From VRUE01 sp963702575 (GTDB lineage: Bacteria; Actinomycetota; Thermoleophilia; Solirubrobacterales; 70-9), in contig CAVPCU010000005.1 in the NCBI GenBank assembly GCA_963702575.1, positions 62,001 through 126,000 of the forward strand: DNA of 64,000 nucleotides, given 5' to 3'. This document shows, piece by piece, positions 31,854 to 40,860 of this stretch (position 1 is its first letter; each line of letters begins with the position of its first letter). A program made the translations under genes and the position numbers. The notes below the pieces were generated by a model. It was not told where the DNA came from. It did not search any database and saw nothing but the letters and a program-made list of their open reading frames with translations.

Positions 31854-33365
31854 ATGGAGCCGTGGCTGAATCCGCTTTACGACGCCGAGGGGATGCGGGC
31901 GGCCGATCGCTGGGCGATCGAGGAGATGGGGGTGCCGTCGCTGGAGCTGATGGAGGCCGCCGGGGCGGCGGTGGCCGAGGCGGTGGCGGAGGTGGCGCTC
32001 GACGGGCCGGTGCGGGTCGTCTGCGGCAAGGGCAACAACGCCGGCGACGGGGTGGTCGCCGCCCGCTGCCTCGATGAGATGGGCTACGAGGTCGAGGCCT
32101 TGCTGCTCTGGCCGGCCGATGAGCTGAGCGGCGACGCGGCCGCCAACCTCGAGCGCTTCGCGGCCGAGCACGTGAGCGGCGATCTGGCCCCGCGCCTGGC
32201 CGACTCGGGCGCGGTGATCGACGCGATCTTCGGCACCGGCTTCGCCGGCGAGGCGCGCGAGCCGGCGAGGGGCGCGATCGAGGCGATACGCCGGTGCGGG
32301 GCGCCGGTCGTCGCCTGCGACGTCGCCTCGGGGGTCGACGCCTCCAGCGGCGAGGTCGCCGGTGCCGCGGTCGAGGCCGACGTCACGGTCAGCTTCCACG
32401 CCGCCAAGCTCGGCCACCTGATCGCCCCCGGCAAGTGGCATACCGGCGGCCTGCGGGTCGCGCCGATCGGCATTCCCGGCGGCGCCCCGGCCGAGCCGGC
32501 GGGCGGCACGATCGGCCCGAGCGTGCTCGAGCTGGCGCCCCGCCGCGGCACGCGCTCGACCAAGTTCAGCTCGGGCCAGGTTGCGATCGCCGGCGGCTCG
32601 CGCGGGCTGACCGGGGCGGTGCAGATGTGCTCGCGGGCGGCGATCCGCGCCGGCGCCGGCTACGCCACCGTCGCCGTGCCGGCTGACCTCGAGCCGATCT
32701 TCGAGCAGGGCCAGCCGGAGGTGATGTCGGTCGGCTGCCCAGGCGGTGACGGCTGCCTCGCGCCGGGCTCGGCCAAGGCGCTGCTGCGGACCTTCGAGCG
32801 CGCCGCCGCCGGCGTGCTCGGCCCGGGCCTGGGCCGGGACCCCGGCTCGGTCGAGCTGGCGCGCGAGGCGCTGCCGGTGATCGCGGCCCCGCTGGTGCTC
32901 GACGCCGACGGCCTCAACGCCTTCGCCGGCGAGCTGGGGCTGATCGCCGCGCGCAGCGCGCCCACCGTGCTGACCCCGCACGCCGGCGAGCTCGGCCGCC
33001 TGCTCGATCGTCCTGTCGAGCAGGTTGAGGCCCACCGCCTCGCCGCCGCCCGCGAGGCCGCGCGCGCGGCCCAGGCGATCGTCGTGCTCAAGGGCGACGA
33101 CACGATCGTCACCGACGGCGAGCGGATCGCGGTCAACGCGGCCTCGGCGCCCGGCCTCGCCACCGCCGGCACCGGCGACGTCCTCTCGGGGATCGTCGCC
33201 GCGCTGCTCGCACGCGGCCTGGAGCCTTTCGCCGCCGCCTGCGCCGGGGTGCTCGCCCACGCCCGCGCCGGGCGCGCCGCCGCCGAGCGGATCGGCGCCG
33301 CCGAGTCGGTGATCGCCACCGACGTGATCGACTCGATCCCGGCGGGCCTCTGCCCGGTCGAATAA
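31854..33365 (+). CDS. nnr: Bifunctional NAD(P)HX epimerase/dehydratase
   Basis: A 503-residue repair enzyme for hydrated NADH and NADPH. The N-terminal YjeF_N epimerase domain (residues 1-210) has VVCGKGNNAGDGVVAAR, and the C-terminal ribokinase-like dehydratase (residues 220-500) has HAGELGRLL and the nucleotide loop ATAGTGDVLSGIVAALL. The fusion is the common bacterial form. A TAGGCT box nine bases before the ATG without a ribosome-binding site suggests a leaderless mRNA. It is followed by a CBS protein, alr and a nucleotidyltransferase on the same strand. Confidence 0.94.
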   Translation: MEPWLNPLYDAEGMRAADRWAIEEMGVPSLELMEAAGAAVAEAVAEVALDGPVRVVCGKGNNAGDGVVAARCLDEMGYEVEALLLWPADELSGDAAANLERFAAEHVSGDLAPRLADSGAVIDAIFGTGFAGEAREPARGAIEAIRRCGAPVVACDVASGVDASSGEVAGAAVEADVTVSFHAAKLGHLIAPGKWHTGGLRVAPIGIPGGAPAEPAGGTIGPSVLELAPRRGTRSTKFSSGQVAIAGGSRGLTGAVQMCSRAAIRAGAGYATVAVPADLEPIFEQGQPEVMSVGCPGGDGCLAPGSAKALLRTFERAAAGVLGPGLGRDPGSVELAREALPVIAAPLVLDADGLNAFAGELGLIAARSAPTVLTPHAGELGRLLDRPVEQVEAHRLAAAREAARAAQAIVVLKGDDTIVTDGERIAVNAASAPGLATAGTGDVLSGIVAALLARGLEPFAAACAGVLAHARAGRAAAERIGAAESVIATDVIDSIPAGLCPVE

Positions 33366-33378
33366 CCTCGCGGCTGCG

Positions 33379-33837
33379 ATGAAGACCGCAGCCGAGATCA
33401 TGGACGCCGAGGTGCCCGCCGTCTCGCCCGACGCCGACGCCCGTAGCGCGATCGAGCTGCTCGCCCACACCGACAAGGGCGCGATCCCGGTGATCGACGA
33501 GGAGCGCCGCGTGGTCGGCATCGTCAGCGAGTCGGACCTGGTGCTGGCCGACGAGCAGGCCGACCTGCACCTGCCGCACTACCTCAACATCATGGGCGGC
33601 ATCGTCTTCGTAGGCTCGATGAAGGGGTTCGAGAAGCGGCTCGACAAAGCCTTCGCGACCAAGGTCTCCGAGCTGATGAGCACCGATCCGGTCGTCGTCC
33701 GCGCCGACGACGACGCCGAGGCGGTGGCGCGGACGATCGCCGAGAAGCACCACAACCACCTGCCCGTTGTCGACGGCGACGGTCGCCTCGCCGGACTGGT
33801 GACGCGGGCCGACGCGCTCGCCGCGTTAGTGGAGTAG
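33379..33837 (+). CDS. Tandem CBS domain protein
   Basis: A 152-residue protein made of two CBS motifs (about residues 8-65 and 95-150) that together form one Bateman module, likely binding adenosine nucleotides. Visible core pieces are GAIPVIDEERRVVGIVSESDL and HNHLPVVDGDGRLAGLVTRAD. There is no attached enzyme domain, so it would act by binding a partner. It lies 13 bases after nnr; the nnr stop codon TAA is also the start of a -10-like TAACCT ten bases before this ATG. Confidence 0.9.
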   Translation: MKTAAEIMDAEVPAVSPDADARSAIELLAHTDKGAIPVIDEERRVVGIVSESDLVLADEQADLHLPHYLNIMGGIVFVGSMKGFEKRLDKAFATKVSELMSTDPVVVRADDDAEAVARTIAEKHHNHLPVVDGDGRLAGLVTRADALAALVE

Positions 33838-33839
33838 TC

Positions 33840-34949
33840 GTGGTACGGGCAGTCGCCCGGATCGACCTCGGCGCGGTGCGGGACAACTGCGCCCGGCTGA
33901 AGGCGGAGCTGGGGGAGGGGCCCGAGCTCTGCGCCGTGGTCAAGGCCGACGGCTACGGCCACGGCGCCGACGCCTGCGCCGAGGCGGCGCTGGCCGGCGG
34001 CGCGACCCGGCTCGCGGTGGCGACCGCGGGCGAGGCCGCCGCCATAGGCCGCCGGCTCGCCCACGTCTCCCTGCTGACGATGGGGGCGCTGACCCCCGAG
34101 GAGCTCGACACGGCCCTCGCCGCTGGCTCCGAGGTGGCCGTCTGGCGACCCGGCTTCCTCGACCTGGTCACCGCACGAGCGCGCGCGCAGGGCCGCCCTG
34201 CCCGGGTCCATGTCAAGCACGACAGCGGCATGGGCCGGCTCGGCTCCCCCGACCCGGAGGAGGTTCTCACCTTGCTGCGCGCCTGCGCCGAGCGGCCCGA
34301 GCTCGAGCCGGCCGGCCTCTGGACCCACTTCGCCACCGCCGACGAACCCGACTCGTCCTTCTTCGACGAGCAGCTCGGCCGCTTCGAGCCGCTCGTTGCC
34401 GCGGCGCGGGCCGAGCACCCGGGGATCGCCGTTCACGCCGCCAACAGCGCCGCGGTCTTCCGCGACCGGCGCTCGCACTTCGACATGGCTCGCTGCGGCG
34501 TCGCGGTCTACGGCCTCGACCCCCTCCAGGGCGACCCCGCCGAGCGCGGCCTGCGCCCGGCGCTCTCGCTGCGCTCCTACGTCGCCGACGTCAAGCCCTT
34601 CGCTGCCGGTGAGAGCGCCGGCTACGGCCGCACCTGGCGGGCCGAGCGCCCGACCTGCGTCGGCGTGCTGCCGCTCGGCTACGGCGACGGCGTGCGGCGC
34701 AGCCTCTCCAATAACGCCGAGGTGCTGATCGGCGGCCTGCGGCGCCCGCTCGTCGGCACCGTCTCGATGGACAACGTCACCGTCGACCTCGGCCCGGACA
34801 CCGAGGTCGAGCCGGGCGCGGAGGCGGTCCTGATCGGCGCGCAGGGCGAGGAGGAGATTCGCGCCGAGGAGCTCGCCGCCCGGCTCGGCACGATCAACTA
34901 CGAGATCACCTGCGGGATCTCGGCGCGGGTGCCGCGGGAGACGGCTTGA
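33840..34949 (+). CDS. alr: Alanine racemase
   Basis: A 369-residue PLP enzyme making D-alanine for peptidoglycan. The PLP lysine lies in VVKADGYGHGAD near residue 38, the substrate-side Tyr block is GESAGYGRTWRAERPT near residue 262, and the C-terminal beta-domain ends with GTINYEITCGISARVPR. It starts with GTG 33840, two bases after the CBS stop, and its stop overlaps the next TTG (TTGA). D-Ala supply complements the carboxypeptidase and glmMS genes in the window. Confidence 0.96.
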   Translation: MVRAVARIDLGAVRDNCARLKAELGEGPELCAVVKADGYGHGADACAEAALAGGATRLAVATAGEAAAIGRRLAHVSLLTMGALTPEELDTALAAGSEVAVWRPGFLDLVTARARAQGRPARVHVKHDSGMGRLGSPDPEEVLTLLRACAERPELEPAGLWTHFATADEPDSSFFDEQLGRFEPLVAAARAEHPGIAVHAANSAAVFRDRRSHFDMARCGVAVYGLDPLQGDPAERGLRPALSLRSYVADVKPFAAGESAGYGRTWRAERPTCVGVLPLGYGDGVRRSLSNNAEVLIGGLRRPLVGTVSMDNVTVDLGPDTEVEPGAEAVLIGAQGEEEIRAEELAARLGTINYEITCGISARVPRETA

Positions 34950-36364
34950 GCGCCGTCGAGCGCCTCGCCGCCGCGCCGCTGGTCGGCCTGGCGCGGCGGG
35001 CGCTCGGCGAGGAGCCAGCCTGGATCGCCGGCGGCGCCGTGCGCGACGCGGCCCTCGGCCGCGAGGTCACCGACCTCGACCTTGCCGTCGCCGGCGACCC
35101 GGCGGCGGCGGCGAAGGCGGTCGCCCGCGAGGGCGGCGGGCACGCCTTCGAGCTCTCGGCCGAGTTCGCGACCTGGCGCGCCGTCGCCGCCGACCGCTCC
35201 TGGCAGGTAGACGCGACCGCGCTGCGCGGCGAGACGATCGAGGCCGACCTCGCGGCGCGCGACTTCACCCTCGGCGCGGTCGCGGTGCCGCTGGACGGCG
35301 GCGAGCCGATCGACCCCTTCGGCGGCCTCGCCGACCTCGGCCGGCGGCTGCTGCGCGTCGTCGGCGAGGGCAGCTTCGCCGCCGACCCGCTGCGGCTGCT
35401 GCGCGCCGCCCGCCTCGCCGCCGACCTCGGGCTCGAGGTCGACCCCGGGACGCTGGCGCTCGCGCGCCGCGAAGCGGCGCGCGCCGCCGAGCCGGCCGGC
35501 GAGCGCCAGCTCGCCGAGCTGCGCCTCCTGCTCGGCGGCCCGGACCCGTTGCGCGGCGTCGCCCTGCTCGACGAGCTCGGTCTGACCGCGGTCGTGCTGC
35601 CCGAGCTGGAGGCGCTGCGCGGGGTCGAGCAGGGGCCGAACCACCACCTCGACGTGCACGGCCACACCCTGGCGGTGCTCGAGCGCACGCTCGAGGTCGA
35701 GCGCGACCTCGAGCGCTTCGCCGGCGAGCGGGCGGTCGAGGCGCGCGAGCTGCTCGACGAGTCGCTGGCCGACGAGATGAGCCGCGGCACCGCGCTGCGC
35801 TTCGGCGCGCTCCTGCACGACATCGGCAAGCCGGCGACCCGCGGCGAGCGCGAAGGCTTCGTCACTTTCATCGGCCACGACGACGTCGGCGCCGAGATCG
35901 TCGGCGGCATCTGCGGGCGGCTGCGGGCGAGCCGGCGGCTGACCGTCCACCTGCGCGCCCTGACCCTTCACCACCTGCGGCTCGGCTTCATGGTCCACGA
36001 GGCGCCGCTCGCGCCGCGCCGCGTCCACGAGTACCTGCGAGCGACCGAGCCGGTCGCCGCCGACGTCACCCTGCTCACCGTCGCCGACCGGCTCTCCGCC
36101 CGCGGCAGCGGCCCGTTCGCGACCGAGGAGGCGATCGAGGCCCATCTGGACCTGGCGCGGGCGATGCTCGCCGCGGCGCTCGACTGGCGCCGCGACGGCC
36201 CGCCCCGGCCGCTGCTGCGCGGCGACGAGCTCTCGGCCGAGCTGGGGATCGAGGAAGGCCCGGAGCTCGGCGGCCTGCTCGCCGAGCTGGAGGCCGCCCA
36301 GTACGCGGGCGAGGTGAGCACCCGCGAGCAGGCGCTCGAGCGGGTCCGCCGGGTGCGCGGCTGA
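34946..36364 (+). CDS. CCA-adding-type tRNA nucleotidyltransferase with HD domain
   Basis: A 472-residue class II nucleotidyltransferase. The head has the loop AWIAGGAVRDAALGR and catalytic DLDLAV, followed by ARDFTLGAVAV and the RNA-binding block PLRLLRAARLAADLG. An HD phosphohydrolase domain follows with HLDVHGHTL and LLHDIGKPATR. This arrangement is that of bacterial CCA-adding or poly(A) polymerase-like enzymes maturing tRNA 3' ends; the two cannot be separated by eye. It starts at TTG, overlapping alr. Confidence 0.9.
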   Translation: MSAVERLAAAPLVGLARRALGEEPAWIAGGAVRDAALGREVTDLDLAVAGDPAAAAKAVAREGGGHAFELSAEFATWRAVAADRSWQVDATALRGETIEADLAARDFTLGAVAVPLDGGEPIDPFGGLADLGRRLLRVVGEGSFAADPLRLLRAARLAADLGLEVDPGTLALARREAARAAEPAGERQLAELRLLLGGPDPLRGVALLDELGLTAVVLPELEALRGVEQGPNHHLDVHGHTLAVLERTLEVERDLERFAGERAVEARELLDESLADEMSRGTALRFGALLHDIGKPATRGEREGFVTFIGHDDVGAEIVGGICGRLRASRRLTVHLRALTLHHLRLGFMVHEAPLAPRRVHEYLRATEPVAADVTLLTVADRLSARGSGPFATEEAIEAHLDLARAMLAAALDWRRDGPPRPLLRGDELSAELGIEEGPELGGLLAELEAAQYAGEVSTREQALERVRRVRG

Positions 36365-36376
36365 GCGAACGTCCGA

Positions 36377-36382
36377 TACGCT
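36377..36382 (+). promoter_or_regulatory. Putative -10 box of infA (leaderless)
   Basis: TACGCT lies nine bases before ATG 36392, and the short intervening sequence has no ribosome-binding site. This is the same arrangement as at several other genes here. Motif-based call. Confidence 0.35.
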
Positions 36383-36391
36383 GCCCGCCAG

Positions 36392-36610
36392 ATGGGGAAA
36401 GAGGAGAAGATCGAGATGGAGGGCGAGATCACCGAGGCCCTCCCGAACACGATGTTCCGGGTCACGCTTGACAACGACCACGAAGTCCTCGGCCACATCT
36501 CCGGCAAGATGCGCCGCCACTACATCCGCATCCTGCCCGGCGACCGGGTCAAGATCGAGCTTTCCCCCTATGACTTGGATAGGGGCCGCATCACCTACCG
36601 CTACAAATAG
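36392..36610 (+). CDS. infA: Translation initiation factor IF-1
   Basis: A 72-residue S1/OB-fold protein that binds the ribosomal A site during initiation. The sequence is canonical: EGEITEALPNTMFRVTLDN, HISGKMRRHYIRILPGDRV and the end DLDRGRITYRYK. It is away from the usual rplO-secY-infA-rpsM locus, standing alone after the tRNA nucleotidyltransferase. Base use is slightly less GC-rich at the 3' end. It converges with the ABC-2 permease gene two bases later. Confidence 0.96.
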   Translation: MGKEEKIEMEGEITEALPNTMFRVTLDNDHEVLGHISGKMRRHYIRILPGDRVKIELSPYDLDRGRITYRYK

Positions 36611-36612
36611 AG

Positions 36613-37407
36613 TCAGACGGCGGTGCGGCGCATCTCGCGTAGCGCCAGCGCCCCGAGCAGCGCCAGCATCCCCATCAGGGCCAGCACCCCGGGCCAGGTT
36701 TCGGCCCAGCTGACGCTGCCGACGAAGCCCTGGCGTGCGGCGTCGAGGACCTGGGTGACCGGGTTGACCCGGGCGATGTGCTGGAGCCAGGGCTGGAGCA
36801 GGGCCAGCGGCGCGTAGGCGGTGGTGGTCAGGATCAGCGCCATCATCCCGGCCTGCATCAGCGGCGCTGCCGACTGGCTCTTGAAGCGCAGCGCCAGCAT
36901 CGACGCCCAGCAGGCGGCGACGGCGGCCATCGCGGCGACCATGAAGTAGGCGATCAGGAGGCCGCCGATCCCCGGGAAGCCGGCGCCGAGCAGCAGCGCC
37001 ACCAAGAAGACGAAGGTGGCGGGGATCAGCGCCCGGGCGCTGGCGGCGAGCACGGTCCCGGCCAGCAGCACCCAGCGCGGCGCGGGGGAGACGAGCAGCC
37101 GGTCGACCCAGCCCTGCTCATAGTCGCGGGCCAGGTTGACGCCGGCCGCGGCGCCGGTGAAGCCGGCCCCCTGGAGCATGCTGACCGGCACGATGTAGCT
37201 CTCGTAGCTGCCGGTGGTGAAGCCGCTCAGGTGGGTCAGCGCCCCGAACACGCCGTTCAGGCCGAGGAAGAAGATCGTCGGCGCCAGCACCCCGGGGATC
37301 GCCGCGCCCGGCACCCGCAGCAGCTCGTTGCGGGAGCGGTCCATCAGCGCCGCGATCGTCGCCAGGTTCGAGCGCCAGGTCGGCAGCGCGGCCGCCGGGG
37401 CCTCCAT
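36613..37407 (-). CDS. ABC-2 type exporter permease, second subunit
   Basis: A 264-residue membrane protein with six helices of the ABC-2 (DrrB-like) type. Landmarks are the amphipathic segment before helix 1, the YEQGWVDRLLVSPAPRW cytosolic loop and the final PWLQHIARVNPVTQVLDAARQGF, characteristic of this family. ATG 37407 overlaps the stop of the upstream permease by one base. The ATPase is two genes upstream. Similarity to daunorubicin-type exporters suggests lipid or drug efflux, but the substrate is unknown. Confidence 0.88.
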   Translation of the reverse strand: MEAPAAALPTWRSNLATIAALMDRSRNELLRVPGAAIPGVLAPTIFFLGLNGVFGALTHLSGFTTGSYESYIVPVSMLQGAGFTGAAAGVNLARDYEQGWVDRLLVSPAPRWVLLAGTVLAASARALIPATFVFLVALLLGAGFPGIGGLLIAYFMVAAMAAVAACWASMLALRFKSQSAAPLMQAGMMALILTTTAYAPLALLQPWLQHIARVNPVTQVLDAARQGFVGSVSWAETWPGVLALMGMLALLGALALREMRRTAV

Positions 37408-38192
37408 CAGCCGACCCTCAGCCGGTGGCGCAGGGCGCGGGCGCTGAGCACGAGGCCGAGCGCGACGATGCCGGCGATCGCCAGCAGCGCGTAGAGCGTG
37501 TCGGCGGCGTCGATGCCGGAGATGATCGGCTCGCGGATCCCTTCGACGACGAAGCTCAGCGGGTTGTATTCGGCGATCGCCTGGGCCGGCTGGATCATCA
37601 GGCCCACCGGGAAGAAGGCCGAGGAGAGGAAGAGGACGACGAGGACCAGCGGGAAGAGGCCCTGGACGACGCTGGCGCTGCCGGTTCGCAGCGCGATCGC
37701 GGCGCCGATCCCGCCGACCGCCATCGCCATCGCGGTGACCAGGACGATCGCCAGCAGCGCCCCGGCGATGCCGCTCTCGATCTGGACGCCGAAGATCAGC
37801 CCGATCGCGAGGAACCAGAGCGAGCCGAAGAGGCCGAGCGCCGCCGTCCCCGCGAGCCGGCCGAGGACGATCGTGAAGCGCGAGATCGGCGCCGTGAAGA
37901 GGCGGTCGGTGAAGCCCATCTCGATGTCGACGGCGAGCGCGATCCCGCCGCTGTTGCCGGCCAGCATCAGCGACTGCATCATCGCCCCGGCGAGCATGAA
38001 CTGGAGGAAGCTCTGCACCGGCGGGAAGCCGGGCAGGTTGACGGCCGCTCCGGCGCCGCCGGTCTGGATCGCCAGCAACAGGGTGGGGAAGACGACGATC
38101 GGCGCCAGCAGCTGCGGCCGGCGGAAGGTCTGGCGGATCGAGCGCATGCCGAGCGCGCGCACGACCCGGGCGTTGAAGGCGAGCCGGCTCAT
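37407..38192 (-). CDS. ABC-2 type exporter permease, first subunit
   Basis: A 261-residue paralogue of the following permease, with six helices and the family end YNPLSFVVEGIREPIISG. The cytosolic loop EMGFTDRLFTAPISR corresponds to the coupling helix. Having two different ABC-2 permeases implies a heterodimeric pore. ATG 38192 overlaps the ATPase stop by four bases, so stoichiometric expression through coupling is likely. Confidence 0.88.
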   Translation of the reverse strand: MSRLAFNARVVRALGMRSIRQTFRRPQLLAPIVVFPTLLLAIQTGGAGAAVNLPGFPPVQSFLQFMLAGAMMQSLMLAGNSGGIALAVDIEMGFTDRLFTAPISRFTIVLGRLAGTAALGLFGSLWFLAIGLIFGVQIESGIAGALLAIVLVTAMAMAVGGIGAAIALRTGSASVVQGLFPLVLVVLFLSSAFFPVGLMIQPAQAIAEYNPLSFVVEGIREPIISGIDAADTLYALLAIAGIVALGLVLSARALRHRLRVG

Positions 38193-39160
38193 GCCTCGGC
38201 CGGCTCCTGCTCGGCGCTCTCCTCCTCGTGCTCCAGGTGGTAGCCGGTCTTGGCGACGAAGACGTCGTCGAGGGTGGGGCGGACCAGCTCCAGCGATCCG
38301 ACCTCGATCCCGGCCTCGTCGAGGGCACGCACCACGCGCGGGATGTCCCTCGCCCCGTTCTCGACCTCGACCAGGACGGTCTTGCCGTCGACCGGCGGCA
38401 GCAGCGGGCCGATCCTGCCGCAGATCTCCTCGGCCTCGGCGATCGAGCCCTCCTCGAGCTGCAGCCGGATGTGGGGGTGGCCGAGTTCGGCTTTGAGCGA
38501 GGCCGGCGTGCCTTCGGCGACGATCCGGCCGCTGTCGATGATGCCGACGTTGTCGGCGAGCTGGTCGGCCTCCTCGAGGTACTGGGTGGTGAGGAAGACG
38601 GTGGTGCCGTCGTCGTTCAGCGCCCGGACCTCCTCCCAGATCGTCTTCCGGCTGACGGGATCCAGTCCGGTGGTCGGCTCGTCGAGGAAGAGGACACGCG
38701 GTTCGTGCACCAGCGCGGCCGCCAGGTCGAGGCGGCGCTTCATCCCACCCGAGTAGCCGCCGACGCGGCGGTCCGCGGCGTCGGCAAGGTCGACTCGTTC
38801 GAGCAGGCTGTCGGCACGCCGCCTGCCCTCGCTGCCCGGCAGTCCCTGCAGCGTCGCCTGCAGGCGGATCAGCTCGCGGCCGGTCATCAGCGGGTCGAGC
38901 GCCGCCTCCTGCAGGGCGACGCCGATCGAGCCGCGGACCGAGCGCGCCTCGCGGACGACGTCATGGCCGGCGACGGCTGCCCGTCCGCCGGTCGGCAGCA
39001 GCAGCGTCGTCAGCATCCGCACGGTGGTCGTCTTGCCGGCGCCGTTGGGGCCGAGGAAGCCGTAGATCTCGCCCTCGCCGACCTCGAGGTCGACGCCCTG
39101 CACGGCGAGCACCTCGCCGAAGGCGCGCTCGATGCCCTCGACGACGATCGCCGCCGCCAT
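38189..39160 (-). CDS. ABC exporter ATP-binding protein (DrrA-like)
   Basis: A 323-residue ATPase: Walker A GPNGAGKTTT, signature YSGGMKRRLDLAAAL, Walker B RVLFLDEPTTGLDP, then a C-terminal DrrA-type extension (from about residue 225, with PTLDDVFVAKTGYHLE). This matches the daunorubicin-resistance ATPase subfamily that works with ABC-2 permeases. ATG 39160 overlaps the amidase stop. The operon order is small protein, amidase, ATPase, permease, permease. Confidence 0.92.
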   Translation of the reverse strand: MAAAIVVEGIERAFGEVLAVQGVDLEVGEGEIYGFLGPNGAGKTTTVRMLTTLLLPTGGRAAVAGHDVVREARSVRGSIGVALQEAALDPLMTGRELIRLQATLQGLPGSEGRRRADSLLERVDLADAADRRVGGYSGGMKRRLDLAAALVHEPRVLFLDEPTTGLDPVSRKTIWEEVRALNDDGTTVFLTTQYLEEADQLADNVGIIDSGRIVAEGTPASLKAELGHPHIRLQLEEGSIAEAEEICGRIGPLLPPVDGKTVLVEVENGARDIPRVVRALDEAGIEVGSLELVRPTLDDVFVAKTGYHLEHEEESAEQEPAEA

Positions 39161-40533
39161 CAGGCCTCCGCTGGCGTGGCCTCGGCGAGCGGCGGATGCG
39201 ACTCGACCCAACGCCGCCCGTTGGCGCGCTCCAGCGCCTCGGCGGCGTCGAGCAGCAGCTCGTCCCGTCCCCAGGCCGCCTGCAGCTGCAGGCCGATCGG
39301 CAACCCGTCGGCGCTCAGTCCCACCGGTGCGCTGATCGCCGGGATGCCGGTCAGGTTGGCGAGCGCGGCGCCGCGGACGTTCGCCTGGTCGGCGCCGAGC
39401 TCGCCCGAGGGCAGCACGACCACCGGCGCCTCCAGCGGCGGAGCCGGTGCCGGCACCGTGGGCCACGCGAGCACGTCGACCTGCTCGAAGAGCGCCGCGA
39501 CTCGCCGCCGCATCAGCGTCCGCACGCGGCTTGCCTGCACGGTGGCGGCCGCCGGCAGCAGCATCCGGTACTTCAGCGTGCCGCGGGCGATCGGGCTGAG
39601 CTCGGGGCTCAGCCGGTTGAGTCGATCCGGCGTCGTCCCGCTGAGGCTCTCGCCGTTGATGATCAGGATCGCGGCGAGGGCGGAGGCGGGGAGGTCGGGA
39701 AGGGACACCTCGCGCACCTCGCCGCCGGTCTCGGCGCGAAGCGCCTCGATCGCCGCCTCGCAGGCCTCTCGGACCTCGGGCGTCACATCCTCGGAGACGG
39801 GGTCGCGGACGACGCCGATCCGCAGGCCGGCGGCATCTCCTGCGGCCAGCTCCTCGTCGAAGAGGACGGAGCCGAGCAGGCGGCAGTCGCCGGCATCGGC
39901 GCAGAGCGGCCCGGAGACGATCAGCGTCGTCACGGGCGCCATGTGGTGCCCCGCCATCGCCGAGCGGCCGAAGGTCGGCTTGAGTCCGGTCAGGCCGCAG
40001 TAGGCGGCCGGGAAGCGCACCGAGCCGAGGCCGTCGGCGCCGATGGCTCCGGCGACCAGCCCGCCGGCGACCGAGGAGGCCGGCCCGCTCGAGGAGCCGC
40101 CGGGGCAGCGCTCGGTGTCCCACGGATTGCGGCATGGCCCGTAGTAGGAGACGGCGCCGGTGCTGCCGGCGCCGAGCTCGTGCATGTTGCCGACGCCGAC
40201 GATCGTCGCGCCGGCGTCGCGCAGGGCGCGGTAGGGGCCGGACTCGCCGGGCGCCGTCGGCGCCATCAGCTCCGCCGCGCCGAAGCGTTGCGCCCGCCAG
40301 GGCAGCGGCCACTCGTCCTTGATCACGATCGGGACGCCGCGCAGCGGGCCGGGGGGAGCCGCCGCGAGCATCTCCCGCGAGCGCTCGGGGAAGGTCTCGA
40401 CGATCGCGTTCAGCGCCGGGTTGCGGGCCTCGATCCGGGCAAGGGTCGCGTCGAGCAGCTCGGCCTGGTTGGCCTCGCCGGCGGCGATCGCCGCCGCCTG
40501 GCCGCGCAGGCCGAGGTCGAGCGCGTCGCTCAC
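39160..40533 (-). CDS. Amidase (amidase signature family)
   Basis: A 457-residue Ser-cisSer-Lys hydrolase. The catalytic Lys lies in PIVIKDEWP near residue 70 and the signature loop GGSSSGPASSVAGG carries the cis-Ser and nucleophile region, with DGLGSVRFPAAYCGLTGLKP following. It resembles GatA/AtzE-like amidases. GTG 40533 overlaps the stop of a 65-residue protein upstream by four bases, an arrangement seen for GatC-GatA and AtzG-AtzE pairs. Its substrate is unknown. Co-transcription with an ABC exporter is unusual. Confidence 0.9.
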   Translation of the reverse strand: MSDALDLGLRGQAAAIAAGEANQAELLDATLARIEARNPALNAIVETFPERSREMLAAAPPGPLRGVPIVIKDEWPLPWRAQRFGAAELMAPTAPGESGPYRALRDAGATIVGVGNMHELGAGSTGAVSYYGPCRNPWDTERCPGGSSSGPASSVAGGLVAGAIGADGLGSVRFPAAYCGLTGLKPTFGRSAMAGHHMAPVTTLIVSGPLCADAGDCRLLGSVLFDEELAAGDAAGLRIGVVRDPVSEDVTPEVREACEAAIEALRAETGGEVREVSLPDLPASALAAILIINGESLSGTTPDRLNRLSPELSPIARGTLKYRMLLPAAATVQASRVRTLMRRRVAALFEQVDVLAWPTVPAPAPPLEAPVVVLPSGELGADQANVRGAALANLTGIPAISAPVGLSADGLPIGLQLQAAWGRDELLLDAAEALERANGRRWVESHPPLAEATPAEA

Positions 40534-40727
40534 GCTGGCGCCTTCGAGAGGTCGGGGAAGCGCTCCGGTGCGGCCTTGCTCGTGTCGAGGGCCAGCAGCT
40601 CGAGTATCGCCGGCCAGAAGATTCCGTGCACGGCGGCGATCACCGCCAGGTCGACCTCGTCGGCCTCGATTCCCATGGAAGCGAGGCCGGCCGGGATGAA
40701 CTCGTCCGCTGCTGCCGAATCCGCCAT
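40530..40727 (-). CDS. Small GatC/AtzG-like partner of the amidase
   Basis: A 65-residue protein with two predicted helices (DEFIPAGLASMGIEADEVDL and VIAAVHGIFWPAILELLAL). Size, helical content and position directly upstream of an amidase with a coupled start suggest a GatC/AtzG-type (DUF4089-like) chaperone subunit that wraps around the amidase. The similarity is in architecture and not in strong sequence identity, so this is an inference. Confidence 0.55.
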   Translation of the reverse strand: MADSAAADEFIPAGLASMGIEADEVDLAVIAAVHGIFWPAILELLALDTSKAAPERFPDLSKAPA

Positions 40728-40860
40728 CGGCGGGCAACCCTAGATGATCGCCCGTGGCTGCGATCCTGCAATGCAGCCGGAGGAGCGCACGGCGGCGCGG
40801 CGAACGACAGTATCCGGAGCCGCAACCCTGCTCCCAGGGCCGGGTTTGCAGCTTGAGATC

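Noticed and set aside
40744..40860. Longer form of the secreted protein starting at ATG 40744
   Set aside because: It would place 39 residues before the signal peptide. GTG 40861 gives a normal export signal.
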